A DNA stretch of 64,000 nt, taken from the NCBI RefSeq assembly GCF_025506355.1, contig NZ_JANZYP010000029.1:35578-99577 (forward strand). Direction: 5' to 3'. A program made the position numbers and the translations under genes. The DNA comes from Sphaerisporangium corydalis. GTDB taxonomy: Bacteria; Actinomycetota; Actinomycetes; Streptosporangiales; Streptosporangiaceae. Shown in pieces: positions 26,277-35,222 of this stretch (within the stretch, counting starts at the first letter, position 1; each line of letters opens with the position of its first letter). The notes below the pieces were generated by a model. The model was not told the DNA's origin, made no database searches, and worked only from the letters and a program-made list of their open reading frames with translations.

Positions 26277-27312
26277 AACGACCGTGGCCTCTCCCGGCAC
26301 GCCGGGCGGCTCCCAAGGCTCCCCGGGCAAGGCGCGGCCGGGGCCGTCCGGGTTCCGGATCGCCCGGTTCCGGGACCTCGCCCTGGTGCCGGCCATCCTG
26401 CTGCTGATCGTCGTGGGCGCGCTGATCGAGCCGGCGTTCCTGAGCGCCGACAACCTGACCAACGTGCTCCAGCAGCAGACAGAGCTGTCGCTGCTGGTGC
26501 TGGCCGAGGCGATGATCCTGATCGCCGGCAAGTTCGACCTGTCGCTGGAGTCCACCGTGGGCCTGGCGCCCGCGCTGGGCGTCGGCCTGGTCATCCCCGC
26601 GGCCTCCAACGGCCTCGGCACCGACTGGCCGACGACGCTCGGGATCCCGATCTGCCTGCTCATCGGCGTGCTCATCGGCGCGTTCAACGGGCTGCTGATC
26701 CTGCGGTTCAAGCTGTCGGCGTTCATCGTCACGCTCGGCATGCTGATCGTGCTGCGCGGCCTGCAGATCGGCTTCACCGGCGGCCAGAACCTGTTCGCGC
26801 TGCCCGAATCGTTCCTCTACCTGGGCAACGCCCGCTGGCTCGGGCTGCCCGCGTCCATCTGGATCTGCGGCATCGCCTACGCCATCGGCATCCTCGCGCT
26901 CGGCTACTTCCGGCACGGCCGGTCGATCTACGCCATCGGCGGCAACGTGGACGCCGCTCGCGCGGCAGGCGTACGTACCGACCGGGTGGTCTGGATCGTG
27001 TTCATGATCGGCGGCTTCCTGGCGGCGCTCTCGGGCCTGCTGATGACCGGCCGGCTGGGCTCGGTGGCCGCGGCCCAGGGCGACGGCATGATCTTCACCG
27101 TGTTCGCGGCGGCGGTCATCGGCGGCGTCAGCCTCGACGGCGGCAAGGGCACGCTGTTCGGCGCGCTGTGCGGCGTCCTGGTGCTCGGCCTGATCAACAA
27201 CATCCTCACGCTGGCGGGCGTCTCGGCCCAGTGGATCCAGGCGATCTACGGCGGCATCATCCTCATCGCCCTCATGCTGGCCCGTGTGACCAGCGGAAAG
27301 GCACAGGATTAG
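26269..27312 (+). CDS. sugar ABC transporter permease
   Basis: 347 residues from ATG at 26269, overlapping the ATPase gene by 8 nt. After a Pro/Gly-rich cytosolic leader it has 8-10 hydrophobic helices and the BPD_transp_2 signature region AIGGNVDAARAAGVRTDRVV. Of the RbsC/XylH type; probably a homodimer with the twin-domain ATPase. Ends immediately before the mutarotase ATG. Confidence 0.93.
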   Translation: MTETTVASPGTPGGSQGSPGKARPGPSGFRIARFRDLALVPAILLLIVVGALIEPAFLSADNLTNVLQQQTELSLLVLAEAMILIAGKFDLSLESTVGLAPALGVGLVIPAASNGLGTDWPTTLGIPICLLIGVLIGAFNGLLILRFKLSAFIVTLGMLIVLRGLQIGFTGGQNLFALPESFLYLGNARWLGLPASIWICGIAYAIGILALGYFRHGRSIYAIGGNVDAARAAGVRTDRVVWIVFMIGGFLAALSGLLMTGRLGSVAAAQGDGMIFTVFAAAVIGGVSLDGGKGTLFGALCGVLVLGLINNILTLAGVSAQWIQAIYGGIILIALMLARVTSGKAQD

Positions 27313-27651
27313 ATGCAGCGCATCGCCCTGCGCACCCGGCTCCGGCCCGGCGCCGAGGCAACCTACGACAAGGAGCACGCCACCATCCCGGCCGATCTGG
27401 AGGCCGAGATGCGCGCGGCCGGGGTACGCTCCTGGACGATCTGGCGCGACGGCCTCGACCTGTTCCACTACGTCGAGGTCGAGGACTACGCCGCGCTGCA
27501 GGACAGGCTGAGGGGCAGCGCCGCCAACCAGGCGTGGCAGCTCCAGATGAACCGTCTCCTCGACGGCGACTTCGACGCCTCCTCCACCGGCCTGCCCCGG
27601 GTGTGGACGATGGGACCGCCCGCCGGCGGGACGGAAGGAGAGGCCGCGTGA
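27313..27651 (+). CDS. L-rhamnose/L-fucose mutarotase (RhaM family)
   Basis: 112 residues, ATG directly after the permease stop. RhaM-type dimeric alpha/beta barrel: RIALRTRLRPGAEATYDKEH, the catalytic His in EHATIPADLEAEMRAAGV, RSWTIWRDGLDLFHYVEVED and NRLLDGDFD. It interconverts alpha and beta anomers of 6-deoxy-L-hexoses so that the dehydrogenase downstream gets its preferred anomer. Its presence supports a 6-deoxy-L-sugar as substrate of the operon. Confidence 0.9.
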   Translation: MQRIALRTRLRPGAEATYDKEHATIPADLEAEMRAAGVRSWTIWRDGLDLFHYVEVEDYAALQDRLRGSAANQAWQLQMNRLLDGDFDASSTGLPRVWTMGPPAGGTEGEAA

Positions 27652-28613
27652 AGGACCAGGTCGTGGGCCGGGGGGCCCGGGTCACCGCGCTCGGGTTCGG
27701 CGGCGCGCCGATCGGCAACCTGTTCTCCGCGATCAGCGAGGAACGGGCGGCGGAGACGGTCGAGGCGGCCTGGGCCGCCGGGGTCCGCTATTTCGACACC
27801 GCCCCGCACTACGGGCTCGGCCTGTCGGAACGCCGCCTCGGCGCCGCGCTGCGCGACCGGCCGCGCGACTCCTACACCCTGTCGACCAAGGTGGGCAGGC
27901 TCCTGGTGCCCGCCACCGGCGGCGGGCGCGACGACCAGGGCTTCGACGTGCCCGCCGCGTACCGGCGGGTCTGGGACTTCTCCCGCGACGGGGTCCGCCG
28001 GTCGATCGAGGAGAGCCTCGAACGCCTCGGGCACGACTCGATCGACATCGTGCTGATCCACGACCCCGACGACCACTGGGCTGAGGCGGCCGGGCAGGCC
28101 TACCCGGCCCTGGCCGAACTCCGCGACCAGGGCGTGGTCAAGGCGATCGGCGCGGGCATGAACCAGTCGGAGATGCTCGCGGACTTCGTCAAGGAGACCG
28201 ACCTGGACGTGGTCATGCTCGCCGGGCGCTACACCCTGCTCGACCGGTCGGGCGCGGCCGAGCTGCTGCCGCTGTGCGAACGGCGCGGGGTGGCGGTCCT
28301 GGCCGCCGGGGTGTTCAACAGCGGCCTGCTCGCCACCCACGACGCGACCGGCACCTACGACTACGGGCCCGCGCCGGCCGCGCTGGTCGACCGGGCGCGG
28401 CGCATGGCGGCGATCTGCGAGCGGTACGGCGTCACGCTGCCGCAGGCGGCCCTGGCCTTCCCCGCGCGGCACCCGGCCGTGACCTGCGTCGTGGCGGGCG
28501 CCCGGTCCGGCGCGGAGGTCGAACGCAACGCGGCCCTCGCGGCGACGCCGGTCCCCGGCGAACTCTGGGCGGCACTCGCCGAAGAGTCCCTGACCAACGG
28601 CCACCCGGCCTGA
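27648..28613 (+). CDS. aldo/keto reductase, probable L-fucose dehydrogenase
   Basis: 321 residues from GTG (GTGA overlap) with GGAAGGAG upstream. Aldo/keto reductase barrel: GFGGAPIGNLFSAISEE, catalytic Asp/Tyr in YFDTAPHYGLGLSERRLG, Lys in LSTKVGRLLVP, and the C-terminal nucleotide-binding VAGARSGAEVERN. The GLGLSERRLG segment is shared with L-fucose/D-arabinose dehydrogenases and pyridoxal 4-dehydrogenase-like proteins. In this operon it would oxidise L-fucose to the lactone opened by the next enzyme. Confidence 0.87.
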   Translation: MKDQVVGRGARVTALGFGGAPIGNLFSAISEERAAETVEAAWAAGVRYFDTAPHYGLGLSERRLGAALRDRPRDSYTLSTKVGRLLVPATGGGRDDQGFDVPAAYRRVWDFSRDGVRRSIEESLERLGHDSIDIVLIHDPDDHWAEAAGQAYPALAELRDQGVVKAIGAGMNQSEMLADFVKETDLDVVMLAGRYTLLDRSGAAELLPLCERRGVAVLAAGVFNSGLLATHDATGTYDYGPAPAALVDRARRMAAICERYGVTLPQAALAFPARHPAVTCVVAGARSGAEVERNAALAATPVPGELWAALAEESLTNGHPA

Positions 28614-28644
28614 GCGCGACCGTCCCGACGATGGAGAGCCACCG

Positions 28645-29490
28645 ATGATCGACGCGCATCACCACCTGTGGGACCCGTCCCGGCGGGAGTACCCCTGGAT
28701 GGCGGGCGAGGCGTTCGCGCCGCTGCGCAGGCCGTACGGGGTCGAGGACCTGCGGAGCCGGACGGCGGAGGCCGGGGCCGAGCGCACGGTGCTGGTCCAG
28801 ACGGTCGGCTCGGTCGAGGAGACCGAGGAGTTCCTCGCCCTCGCCGCCGCGTCCGACGGGCTGGTGGCCGGGGTCGTCGGGTGGGTGGACCTCACCGATC
28901 CCGCCGTCGCCGACACCCTGATGCGGCTGCGCACCGGACCGGGCGGCGACCTGCTGGTGGGGATCAGGCACGCCGTGCAGGACGAGCCCGACCCCGCGTG
29001 GCTGGCCCGCCCCGACGTGCGGCACGGCATCCGCGCCGTGGGCCAGGCCGATCTCGCCTACGACCTGCTCGTGCTCACCCCGCAGCTCCCCGCCGCCAGG
29101 GACCTCGTCCGGGACCTGCCGGGCGTCCGGTTCGTCCTCGACCACGCCGCCAAGCCGCCGATCGAGTCGGGCGCGACCGAGCCGTGGGCGGGGGAGATCA
29201 AGGCGCTCGCCGAGTCGCCCAACGTGACGTGCAAGCTGTCCGGGCTGGTCACCGAGGCCGGCTGGACGGACTGGGACGCCCCGCGCATCGCCCCGTACGC
29301 CGACCACCTGCTGTCCGCCTTCGGCCCCGAGCGGGTGATGTTCGGGTCGGACTGGCCGGTCTGCGAGGTCGCCGCGACGTACGCCGAGGTCACCGCCCTG
29401 GCCCGCGAGCTCACCTCGGGCCTCGGCGCCACCGAGCGCGACCACGTCTTCACCACCACCGCCCGCACGGTGTACGCCCTCCCGGCCTGA
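28645..29490 (+). CDS. amidohydrolase-family lactonase, probable L-fuconolactonase
   Basis: 281 residues. Amidohydrolase_2 fold: metal-site MIDAHHHLWDPSRREYPWM at the N-terminus, VLVQTVGSVEETEEFLALA, FVLDHAAKPPIE, CKLSGLVTEA, and FGSDWPVCEVAATY with the conserved Asp. The HHHLWD...YPW start is characteristic of L-fuconolactonase / L-rhamnono-lactonase. It hydrolyses the product of the dehydrogenase to L-fuconate, substrate of the enolase-family dehydratase. Last gene of the operon; convergent with the kinase gene. Confidence 0.9.
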   Translation: MIDAHHHLWDPSRREYPWMAGEAFAPLRRPYGVEDLRSRTAEAGAERTVLVQTVGSVEETEEFLALAAASDGLVAGVVGWVDLTDPAVADTLMRLRTGPGGDLLVGIRHAVQDEPDPAWLARPDVRHGIRAVGQADLAYDLLVLTPQLPAARDLVRDLPGVRFVLDHAAKPPIESGATEPWAGEIKALAESPNVTCKLSGLVTEAGWTDWDAPRIAPYADHLLSAFGPERVMFGSDWPVCEVAATYAEVTALARELTSGLGATERDHVFTTTARTVYALPA

Positions 29491-29550
29491 CCGGCGCCAC
29501 GGGGGAACGATCGCCGGGGTACGCGGTGGTCGCGTGCCGGGCGTGGGCGG

Positions 29551-31098
29551 TCAGGAGGAGCGGACGGCCGTGCCCGTGTAGCGCGGGACCTTCTCGCCCT
29601 GGCGGGTGACGCGGAAACTCACCTGGTCGGTGCCCCTGGGGGAGAGTTCGACCATGCTCGGGTGGCACTCGGCGCCCCGTACCTGGTCGAGGCGGAACCT
29701 CCGCGCGGCCGCCCCGCCGCCCGCCCCGGTCAGCCTCCCCGCGCAGTGCAGGTCCGCGCCCCACCGCATGAGGCCCGGCCGGGTGAGGTCCACCAGGCGG
29801 ATCTCCACCGGGAAGACCCGCTCGGCCGTCGGGTGCTCGGCGCTGCCGGTCCAGCGGCCCGCGTACGAGAAACCCGCGTCGGCCGCCTCCTCCTGCCCGG
29901 CGTACCCCTGCCACAGGGCGAACCCGGCCGTGCCGGAGGCGAGGACGGCGGCCGCGGCGAGGACCGTGAACCGGTGGTACCACCGCCGGGGGCGGGGCTC
30001 GACCGTCTGGAGGCCGTCCCGGGAGGAACGCGAGTCGACGGTGTCGGGGCCGCCGGGCTCCGTGACCGGTTCCAGGTCGAGCGTGCTCGGGCCGTCATCG
30101 GTGACCGGGTCGAGGCTGAGCGTGCCGGGACCGTCGCCGGTGACCGGTTCCAGGTCGAGCGTGCCAGGGCCGTCGCCGGTGACCGGGTCGAGGCCGAGCG
30201 TGGCGGGGCCTTCGTGTTCGCCGGTCGGCGCCGAGGCCAGGGTGGCGCCGGTCTCCAGGACCTGACCGGCCGACCGGCCGGGCGGCGGGGCGGACCCCTG
30301 GCCGATCAGGTGACGCAGCACGTCGTCGGCGCTCGGCCGCAGCGCGGGATCCTCGGCAAGGCACGCCACCACGATCTCGCGCAGCGGCCCGGCGAGCGGG
30401 TCGAGGTCGGCCTCACCGAACAGGATGCGGCCCAGCGTCGCCTCGAAGGACCCGGCGGCGTAGGCGTGCCGGCCGCTGGCGGTGAAGGCGACCGTCAGCG
30501 CCCAGCCGAACAGGTCCGCCGCCGGCCCCGCGCGGTCGCCCTTGAGCTGCTCGGGAGACAGATAGGCGGGCGTGCCGACGGGGACCCGCCCGGTGGTGAC
30601 GGTGGTGTCCATGATGCGGGAGATGCCGAAGTCGATCACGCGCGGCCCGTCCCTGCCGAGCAGCACGTTCCCTGGCTTGAAGTCGCGGTGGACGACGCCC
30701 GCGCCGTGGATGGCGGCCAGCGCGGTGGCCGTGCCGACGGCGACCCGGTCGAGCGAGCCGCCCGTACGCGGGCCGTTCACCATGACGTCGTCCTGCAGGG
30801 AGACTCCGTCGACGTACTCGCTGACGATGTAGGGCCGGTCGCCGTCGAGGTCGGCCTCCAGCACCTGGGCGGTGCAGAACGGCGCGACCCGCTGGACCGC
30901 CGCCACCTCGCCGATGAACCGGCGCCTGGCCCGGTCCTCGTCCAGCCGGGAGTGCATCAGCTTCACCGCGACGTGCACGCCGGCGGGGGAGGCGGCGAGG
31001 AACACCACGCCCTGGCCTCCCCGGCCGAGACGCCCGAGGAGCCGGTAGTGCCCGAGTCGCTCGGGGTCCTCAGCGCGAAGGGGGGCCGGCGGAGACAT
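29551..31098 (-). CDS. transmembrane Ser/Thr protein kinase
   Basis: 515 residues from ATG at 31098. Hanks-type kinase domain (about 15-270): GRLGRGGQGVVFLA glycine loop, VAVKLMH lysine, HRDFKPGNVLLG catalytic loop, DFGISRIM, and GTPAYLSPEQL. A linker of four 13-residue repeats (DGPGTLDLEPVTG type) follows, then one transmembrane helix (FTVLAAAAVLASGTAGFALW) and an extracellular domain of about 130 residues (YAGRWTGSAEHPTAERVFPV) that probably senses a ligand. Lone gene, convergent with the fucose operon; targets unknown. Confidence 0.92.
   Translation of the reverse strand: MSPPAPLRAEDPERLGHYRLLGRLGRGGQGVVFLAASPAGVHVAVKLMHSRLDEDRARRRFIGEVAAVQRVAPFCTAQVLEADLDGDRPYIVSEYVDGVSLQDDVMVNGPRTGGSLDRVAVGTATALAAIHGAGVVHRDFKPGNVLLGRDGPRVIDFGISRIMDTTVTTGRVPVGTPAYLSPEQLKGDRAGPAADLFGWALTVAFTASGRHAYAAGSFEATLGRILFGEADLDPLAGPLREIVVACLAEDPALRPSADDVLRHLIGQGSAPPPGRSAGQVLETGATLASAPTGEHEGPATLGLDPVTGDGPGTLDLEPVTGDGPGTLSLDPVTDDGPSTLDLEPVTEPGGPDTVDSRSSRDGLQTVEPRPRRWYHRFTVLAAAAVLASGTAGFALWQGYAGQEEAADAGFSYAGRWTGSAEHPTAERVFPVEIRLVDLTRPGLMRWGADLHCAGRLTGAGGGAAARRFRLDQVRGAECHPSMVELSPRGTDQVSFRVTRQGEKVPRYTGTAVRSS
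30064..30214 (-). repeat. four 39-bp tandem repeats in the kinase linker
   Basis: Units begin at 30064, 30103, 30142 and 30181 and encode the 13-residue motif TLxLxPVTxDGPG. The nucleotide units alternate between two slightly different types (TTCCAGGTCGAGCG and GTCGAGGCTGAGCG cores), suggesting duplication of a 78-bp pair. Confidence 0.75.
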
Positions 31099-31374
31099 AT
31101 GCCCATGCCTACCACGACCGCGACCGCCTCGTGTGGCACGCCGCCGATCACGCAGGGGACGGTCACCCCTGGTGGCCCGGCGGAGAACGCCCACCCCAGA
31201 AGCACCCCAGCCGGCCCGTGGAAGGGAAATAACCCGGTCAGAAGCCGTGTTCATTGCAGCCGGAACCATCAACGCGCCCGTGATGACCTCTCGAAGATCC
31301 TCGCGGCCACGCACCGGCACCGAGACGCGCACCCTGCGGCCGACCGCAGGTCTCAGCGCTGCATAGGAGACGAC

Positions 31375-31965
31375 ATGACCAAGCCGACCCTGCAGATCAT
31401 CATCGGCAGCACCCGCCCCGGCCGCGTCGGCGGCAGGGTCGCCGAGTGGTTCCGCGACAGGGCGGTCGCCCACGGCGACTTCGCGGTGGAGGTCCTCGAT
31501 CTGGCCGAGTTCGGCCTGCCGCTGTTCGACGAGCCGCACCACCCGCGCCTCGGCCACTACGTCAACCAGCACACCAAGGACTGGAGCGCCGCCGTCAGCC
31601 GAGGCGACGCGTACGTCTTCGTCATCCCCGAGTACAACCACGCCATCAACGCGGCCACCAAGAACGCCCTCGACTACCTGCACTCCGAGTGGGCGCACAA
31701 GCCGGCCGGGATCGTCAGCTACGGCGGCGTCTCCGCCGGCACCCGCGCGGCGCAGATGCTCAAGCAGGTCCTCGCGGCGCTGCAGATGGTCCCGCTGGCC
31801 GAGGCGGTGAACATCCCGTTCGTCCAGCGGCTCCTGGACGGGGACGGGAACCTCGTCCCCAGCGAGGTCATGGAGGCGGGCGCTATCACCCTGCTCGACG
31901 GGCTCGCCAAGTGGACCGAGGCCACCACGCCCCTGCGCGACGGCCGGGCCGACAAGGCCGCCTGA
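31375..31965 (+). CDS. NADPH-dependent FMN reductase
   Basis: 196 residues from ATG with AGGAG 8 nt upstream. Flavodoxin-like fold: IIIGSTRPGRVGGRVAEWF binds FMN phosphate, LDLAEFGLPLFDEPHHPRLG, and VIPEYNHAINAATKNALDYL, the NADPH_dep_FMN_red signature. Such proteins reduce FMN, quinones or azo compounds in the cytosol. Stands alone between the divergent kinase and the convergent EamA gene; 31099-31374 upstream shows no gene. Confidence 0.92.
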   Translation: MTKPTLQIIIGSTRPGRVGGRVAEWFRDRAVAHGDFAVEVLDLAEFGLPLFDEPHHPRLGHYVNQHTKDWSAAVSRGDAYVFVIPEYNHAINAATKNALDYLHSEWAHKPAGIVSYGGVSAGTRAAQMLKQVLAALQMVPLAEAVNIPFVQRLLDGDGNLVPSEVMEAGAITLLDGLAKWTEATTPLRDGRADKAA

Positions 31966-31997
31966 GCCGACCGCCGTAGGGGTCCTGAACAGAGGGG

Positions 31998-32885
31998 TCA
32001 GGCTGTCTGGGCCGAGGGGAGGGGCCGTCGGTCGCGGGCGCGGGTGGCGAGCGTCGCCAGCCCGGCCAGGACGACCGCCCCGCCGGCCAGCTCCGCCGTG
32101 CTCGGCACCTCGCCCAGCCACAGCAGGGCCGACGCCATGCCGACCACCGGGACCAGCAGCGTGAACGGCGCCACCGTCGAGGTCGGGTAGCGGCGCAGCA
32201 GCGCGTTCCACGCGCCGAAGCCGCCGAACGTGGAGAGCACGACGACGTACGCCAGCGCCGCCAGCGAGTCGGGATGGAAGGTGGCGAACGCCCCGGTGAT
32301 CGCGCCGGGGCCCTCGACCACCATCGAGAGCGCCAGCAGCGGCAGCGGCGGCACCAGGCTCGACCACACCAGCAGCCCCGGGCCGGCCGGCGCCTCGGCG
32401 CGCCGCACGCACACGTTGGCCACGCCCCACGACGCGGCGGCCCCGAGCGCGAGGAGCAGCGGTAGCAGGGGCGCCTGGGCGCCCCGCCCGACCGCGATCA
32501 CCAGGATCCCCGCAGAGGCGACGGCGACGCCGAGGAGCTGGCGGCGGCTCGGCCGTTCGTCCAGGGCCACGGCGGCGATGCCGAGCGTGAAGATCACCTG
32601 TGCCTGCAGCACCAGGGAGCTGAGCCCGGCAGGGAGCCCGAGGTGCATGGCCGTGAACAGCAGGCCGAACTGCGCCGCGCCCAGGAACAGGCCCACGGCG
32701 ACGATCCAGCGTGCCGCGATCGCGGGGCGGGGGACCAGGAACACGGCCGGGAGGGCGACCAGGGTGAAGCGCAGCGCCGCGAACAGCAGCGGCGGGAAGT
32801 GCTGGAGGCCGACGTCGATGACGACGAAGTTGACGCCCCAGACGACGGCGACGGCGAGCGCGATGACGGAATGAAGGGGACGCAC
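31998..32885 (-). CDS. EamA/DMT-family exporter
   Basis: 295 residues with ten hydrophobic helices in two EamA halves (start ALAVAVVWGVNFVVIDVGLQ; second half LALGAAASWGVANVCVRRAE). It resembles amino-acid/metabolite exporters of the YdcZ/RhtA type. Divergent from a LysR regulator with a 73-bp gap, the usual layout for LysR-controlled efflux. Substrate unknown. Confidence 0.92.
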   Translation of the reverse strand: MRPLHSVIALAVAVVWGVNFVVIDVGLQHFPPLLFAALRFTLVALPAVFLVPRPAIAARWIVAVGLFLGAAQFGLLFTAMHLGLPAGLSSLVLQAQVIFTLGIAAVALDERPSRRQLLGVAVASAGILVIAVGRGAQAPLLPLLLALGAAASWGVANVCVRRAEAPAGPGLLVWSSLVPPLPLLALSMVVEGPGAITGAFATFHPDSLAALAYVVVLSTFGGFGAWNALLRRYPTSTVAPFTLLVPVVGMASALLWLGEVPSTAELAGGAVVLAGLATLATRARDRRPLPSAQTA

Positions 32886-32958
32886 GCGACGAGTCTCGGG
32901 CAGGTCCGATCGTGCAGTCCATCTGGTTCTTCTACCTGTGGAGCGGTAGTTTTCCTAC

Positions 32959-33942
32959 ATGATCGAGGTCAGGCGGCTGCGCATCCTCCAGGAGCTCGAC
33001 GCGCAGGGCACCGTCGCCGGCGCGGCCCGCGCCCTCCACCTCACCCCCTCGGCGGTCTCCCAGCAGCTCGCCGTCCTCGCCAGGGAGGCCGGCACCGAGC
33101 TGCTCGAACGGGACGGCCGGCGGGTGCGGCTGACCGGCGCCGGCCACGTCCTGCTGGCTCACGCGCACGCGGTCGCCGCCCAGCTGGAGGCGGCCCGGGC
33201 CGACCTCGCCGCCTACGCCGAGGGCCGCGTCGGGCTCGAACGCGCGGGCGCCTTCCCCTCGGCCATCTGCCGGCTGCTGGCCCCGGCCGCGGCGGCGCTG
33301 CGGGCGACCCATCCCGGCTGGCGCACCGAGATCTCCGAGGTGGAGACCGAGATCGCCCTGCCGATGCTCGCCCAGGGCGACCTGGACCTGGTGGTGGTCA
33401 TGTCCTCCTCGCACCTCCCGGAGCGGGAGGACCCCCGGATCCGGCTCGTGGAACTCCTCACCGACCCCTTCGACGCCGCCCTCCCCTTCGACCACCCCCT
33501 GGCGACGGCCACCGAACAGGCCGCCGGGCGCGGCCTGGGCTCGCCGGACGGAGGGCTCGATCTCGGCGCGTTGGCGGGCGAGGAGTGGGTCGCGTCCCTG
33601 CCCGGGACCGCGTGCCGGGAGGTCCTGGAGGCCGGATGCCGCCAGGCGGGCTTCCAGCCCCGCGTCACGCACGGCGCCACCGACTTCAGCGCCGTGCTCG
33701 CGCTGGTCGCGTGCGGCCTCGGGGTGACGCTCGCCCCCCGGCTGATCGGCGCGGGCGGCGTGCCCGGCGTCACCGTACGCCCCCTGCGCGGCCCGGCGGT
33801 CCCGATCCGTCGCCTGTACGCGGCCCTGCGCCGAGGCAGCGGCACGACCCCCCTGCTCGCCGCCCTCCAGCACCAGGCGACTCTCCTCCACGACCAGGCG
33901 ACGCCGCCCGGGACCACCCTCCAGGGCCCTTCGGCGAGCTGA
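32959..33942 (+). CDS. LysR-family transcriptional regulator
   Basis: 327 residues. N-terminal winged HTH: RRLRILQELDAQGTVAGAAR, ALHLTPSAVSQQLAVLAREA, GTELLERDGRRVRLTGAG; then a periplasmic-binding-type effector domain (EISEVETEIALPMLAQGDLD). Somewhat longer than usual at the C-terminus (Pro/Gln-rich). Divergent from the EamA exporter, which it probably activates. Confidence 0.93.
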   Translation: MIEVRRLRILQELDAQGTVAGAARALHLTPSAVSQQLAVLAREAGTELLERDGRRVRLTGAGHVLLAHAHAVAAQLEAARADLAAYAEGRVGLERAGAFPSAICRLLAPAAAALRATHPGWRTEISEVETEIALPMLAQGDLDLVVVMSSSHLPEREDPRIRLVELLTDPFDAALPFDHPLATATEQAAGRGLGSPDGGLDLGALAGEEWVASLPGTACREVLEAGCRQAGFQPRVTHGATDFSAVLALVACGLGVTLAPRLIGAGGVPGVTVRPLRGPAVPIRRLYAALRRGSGTTPLLAALQHQATLLHDQATPPGTTLQGPSAS

Positions 33943-33944
33943 CC

Positions 33945-33970
33945 GGGAAAACCCGCCGGGCGGCTTTCCC
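33945..33970 (+). terminator. hairpin terminator after the LysR gene
   Basis: GGGAAA (33945-33950) pairs with TTTCCC (33965-33970) and encloses a second GC-rich stem; a T-rich run follows. It lies 3 nt after the LysR stop and separates it from the ubiquitin-like operon. The remaining 210 bp to 34180 show no gene. Confidence 0.6.
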
Positions 33971-34180
33971 TCGATTTCCTTCCCCAGAAGAAAGTGGAAT
34001 TCGCGTGCACCGGATCACGACCCGGCGCGTCTCATATACGTGATTCTCGTGGACCGGTCTTTCCAGCCACGCAAATCGAACAATTCGGACAGAGTTCTGA
34101 TTCCTGTACGCCGCGGGGGGCCGTGGGCGTGGAAAGGGGTCACTTCGGCATGGGACCAGGCAGGGACGGGCGGGGGATAA

Positions 34181-34879
34181 GTGGAGATCATAGCGGTGCT
34201 TCTCCAGGCGCTCAGCCAGGTCGGATTCGAAGCGGTGGCACGGCGCTACCTGCGTTCCTTCACCGCGCCCGACCACGGAATCGACTTCTCGGGCGGCAGC
34301 CCCGCCACCTGGCTGCAGGCCCGCCTCAACACCGCGACCGGGCTGGCGCCCACCTGGGTTCTCGTCGGTTTCCTGCGGGCCGACGACTGGTCGCGCGCGG
34401 TGCCGGTGAAATACGGCGAGAAACTGTCCCTCCGGCTGAAGCGCGGCAACTACCAGGTGGTCGCGTGGTTCTTCTCGGTCGCCGCCGACGGCAGGACCCC
34501 GATGCTGGAGGGCATCGCCACCGACACCGTGATGGTGATCAGCAACCGGCCGCAGCGGATCCAGCTGACCGGTCACGTCGCGCAGCCGACGGCGATAGAC
34601 GAGATATATCGCGCGGCGCCCGATGGATTGCCGTTCAACGTTCCCTTTTCGCCGGCCCGGCGGGAACTCCTCCCCGGCACCGGCACGGAATCGAATCCCC
34701 ATTTGGAAATCATCAGCATCGGCACCTGCGACGCCCGCGTGAACGGCGGGCCGTGCCGTCTTCCCATCGAAGAAGAAGGGCGGTGCGCCCGGCATCGGGC
34801 CGGTGCGGACAGCTTGGAGATCATCGCCTGGTCGGGGAGAGACGATTCCCCATTCTTCGGGCAGGCCGGCGACCTGTGA
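34181..34879 (+). CDS. unrecognised protein with C-terminal Cys/His motif, first gene of the ubiquitin-like operon
   Basis: 232 residues from GTG. I do not recognise the family. Residues 1-175 look globular (WVLVGFLRADDWSRAVPVKY, LRLKRGNYQVVAWFFSVAAD; beta-rich) with no signal peptide. Near the C-terminus is a putative zinc site C183-x8-C192-x9-C202-x2-H205 (within CDARVNGGPC...GRCARHR). A similar ending (C84-x9-C94-x-C96-x2-H99) is found in the small membrane protein at 36969. Only 55 nt separate it from the Ubl gene, all genes are co-directional, and a terminator precedes it, so it is probably part of the conjugation system, perhaps as substrate, adaptor or ligase-like factor. Confidence 0.65.
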   Translation: MEIIAVLLQALSQVGFEAVARRYLRSFTAPDHGIDFSGGSPATWLQARLNTATGLAPTWVLVGFLRADDWSRAVPVKYGEKLSLRLKRGNYQVVAWFFSVAADGRTPMLEGIATDTVMVISNRPQRIQLTGHVAQPTAIDEIYRAAPDGLPFNVPFSPARRELLPGTGTESNPHLEIISIGTCDARVNGGPCRLPIEEEGRCARHRAGADSLEIIAWSGRDDSPFFGQAGDL

Positions 34880-34934
34880 AGGCACGAACCGCCGGCCCAC
34901 GTTCTTACGGATCGACGTGCAGGAAGAGAAAACG

Positions 34935-35222
34935 GTGACCAAGAAGATCAGGATCAATCTCCTCCACCCGACGAACTCCGCCGAAATCCTGTCGGTGGCC
35001 GTGAGCGACACCGCCACCCCCAAATTCCTGATCGCCGAGATGATCCGGGCGGGATTCATCCCGCAGCCGAACCACGTCGGCCAGTACAAGCTGCGCAACA
35101 CCCGGACCGGACACCAGTTGCTCGACGACCAGGCGCTCGGGGCCGGCGGGGTGACCGACAACGCCAACCTGTCGGTCGACCACGCCACCACCGGGGCGTC
35201 CCCCGAGGAGGCGGCGCGGTGA
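34935..35222 (+). CDS. ubiquitin-like protein without C-terminal Gly-Gly
   Basis: 95 residues from GTG at 34935. Beta-grasp pattern: strand KIRINLLHP, turn, strand ILSVAVSDTA, helix TPKFLIAEMIRAGFI, strand QYKLRNTRTGHQL, and NANLSVDH as the last strand, closest by eye to the YukD/EsaB-like bacterial ubiquitin-like proteins. The C-terminus is ATTGASPEEAAR: no diglycine is present, so either another group is activated, the tail is trimmed, or the protein acts non-covalently. It overlaps the E2-like gene (GTGA). Order with its neighbours (Ubl, E2, JAMM, E1) equals that of bacterial Bil operons. Confidence 0.7.
   Translation: MTKKIRINLLHPTNSAEILSVAVSDTATPKFLIAEMIRAGFIPQPNHVGQYKLRNTRTGHQLLDDQALGAGGVTDNANLSVDHATTGASPEEAAR

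Noticed and set aside
24654..26777. 707-codon minus-strand frame opposite the sugar ABC ATPase
   Set aside because: Low-complexity translation and no start signal; the plus-strand ABC ATPase with all motifs explains the region.
29551..32922. 1123-codon minus-strand open frame
   Set aside because: Only the part from 31098 down encodes a recognisable protein (the kinase); the rest is antisense to the FMN reductase and a shifted frame of the EamA gene, as expected in high-GC DNA.
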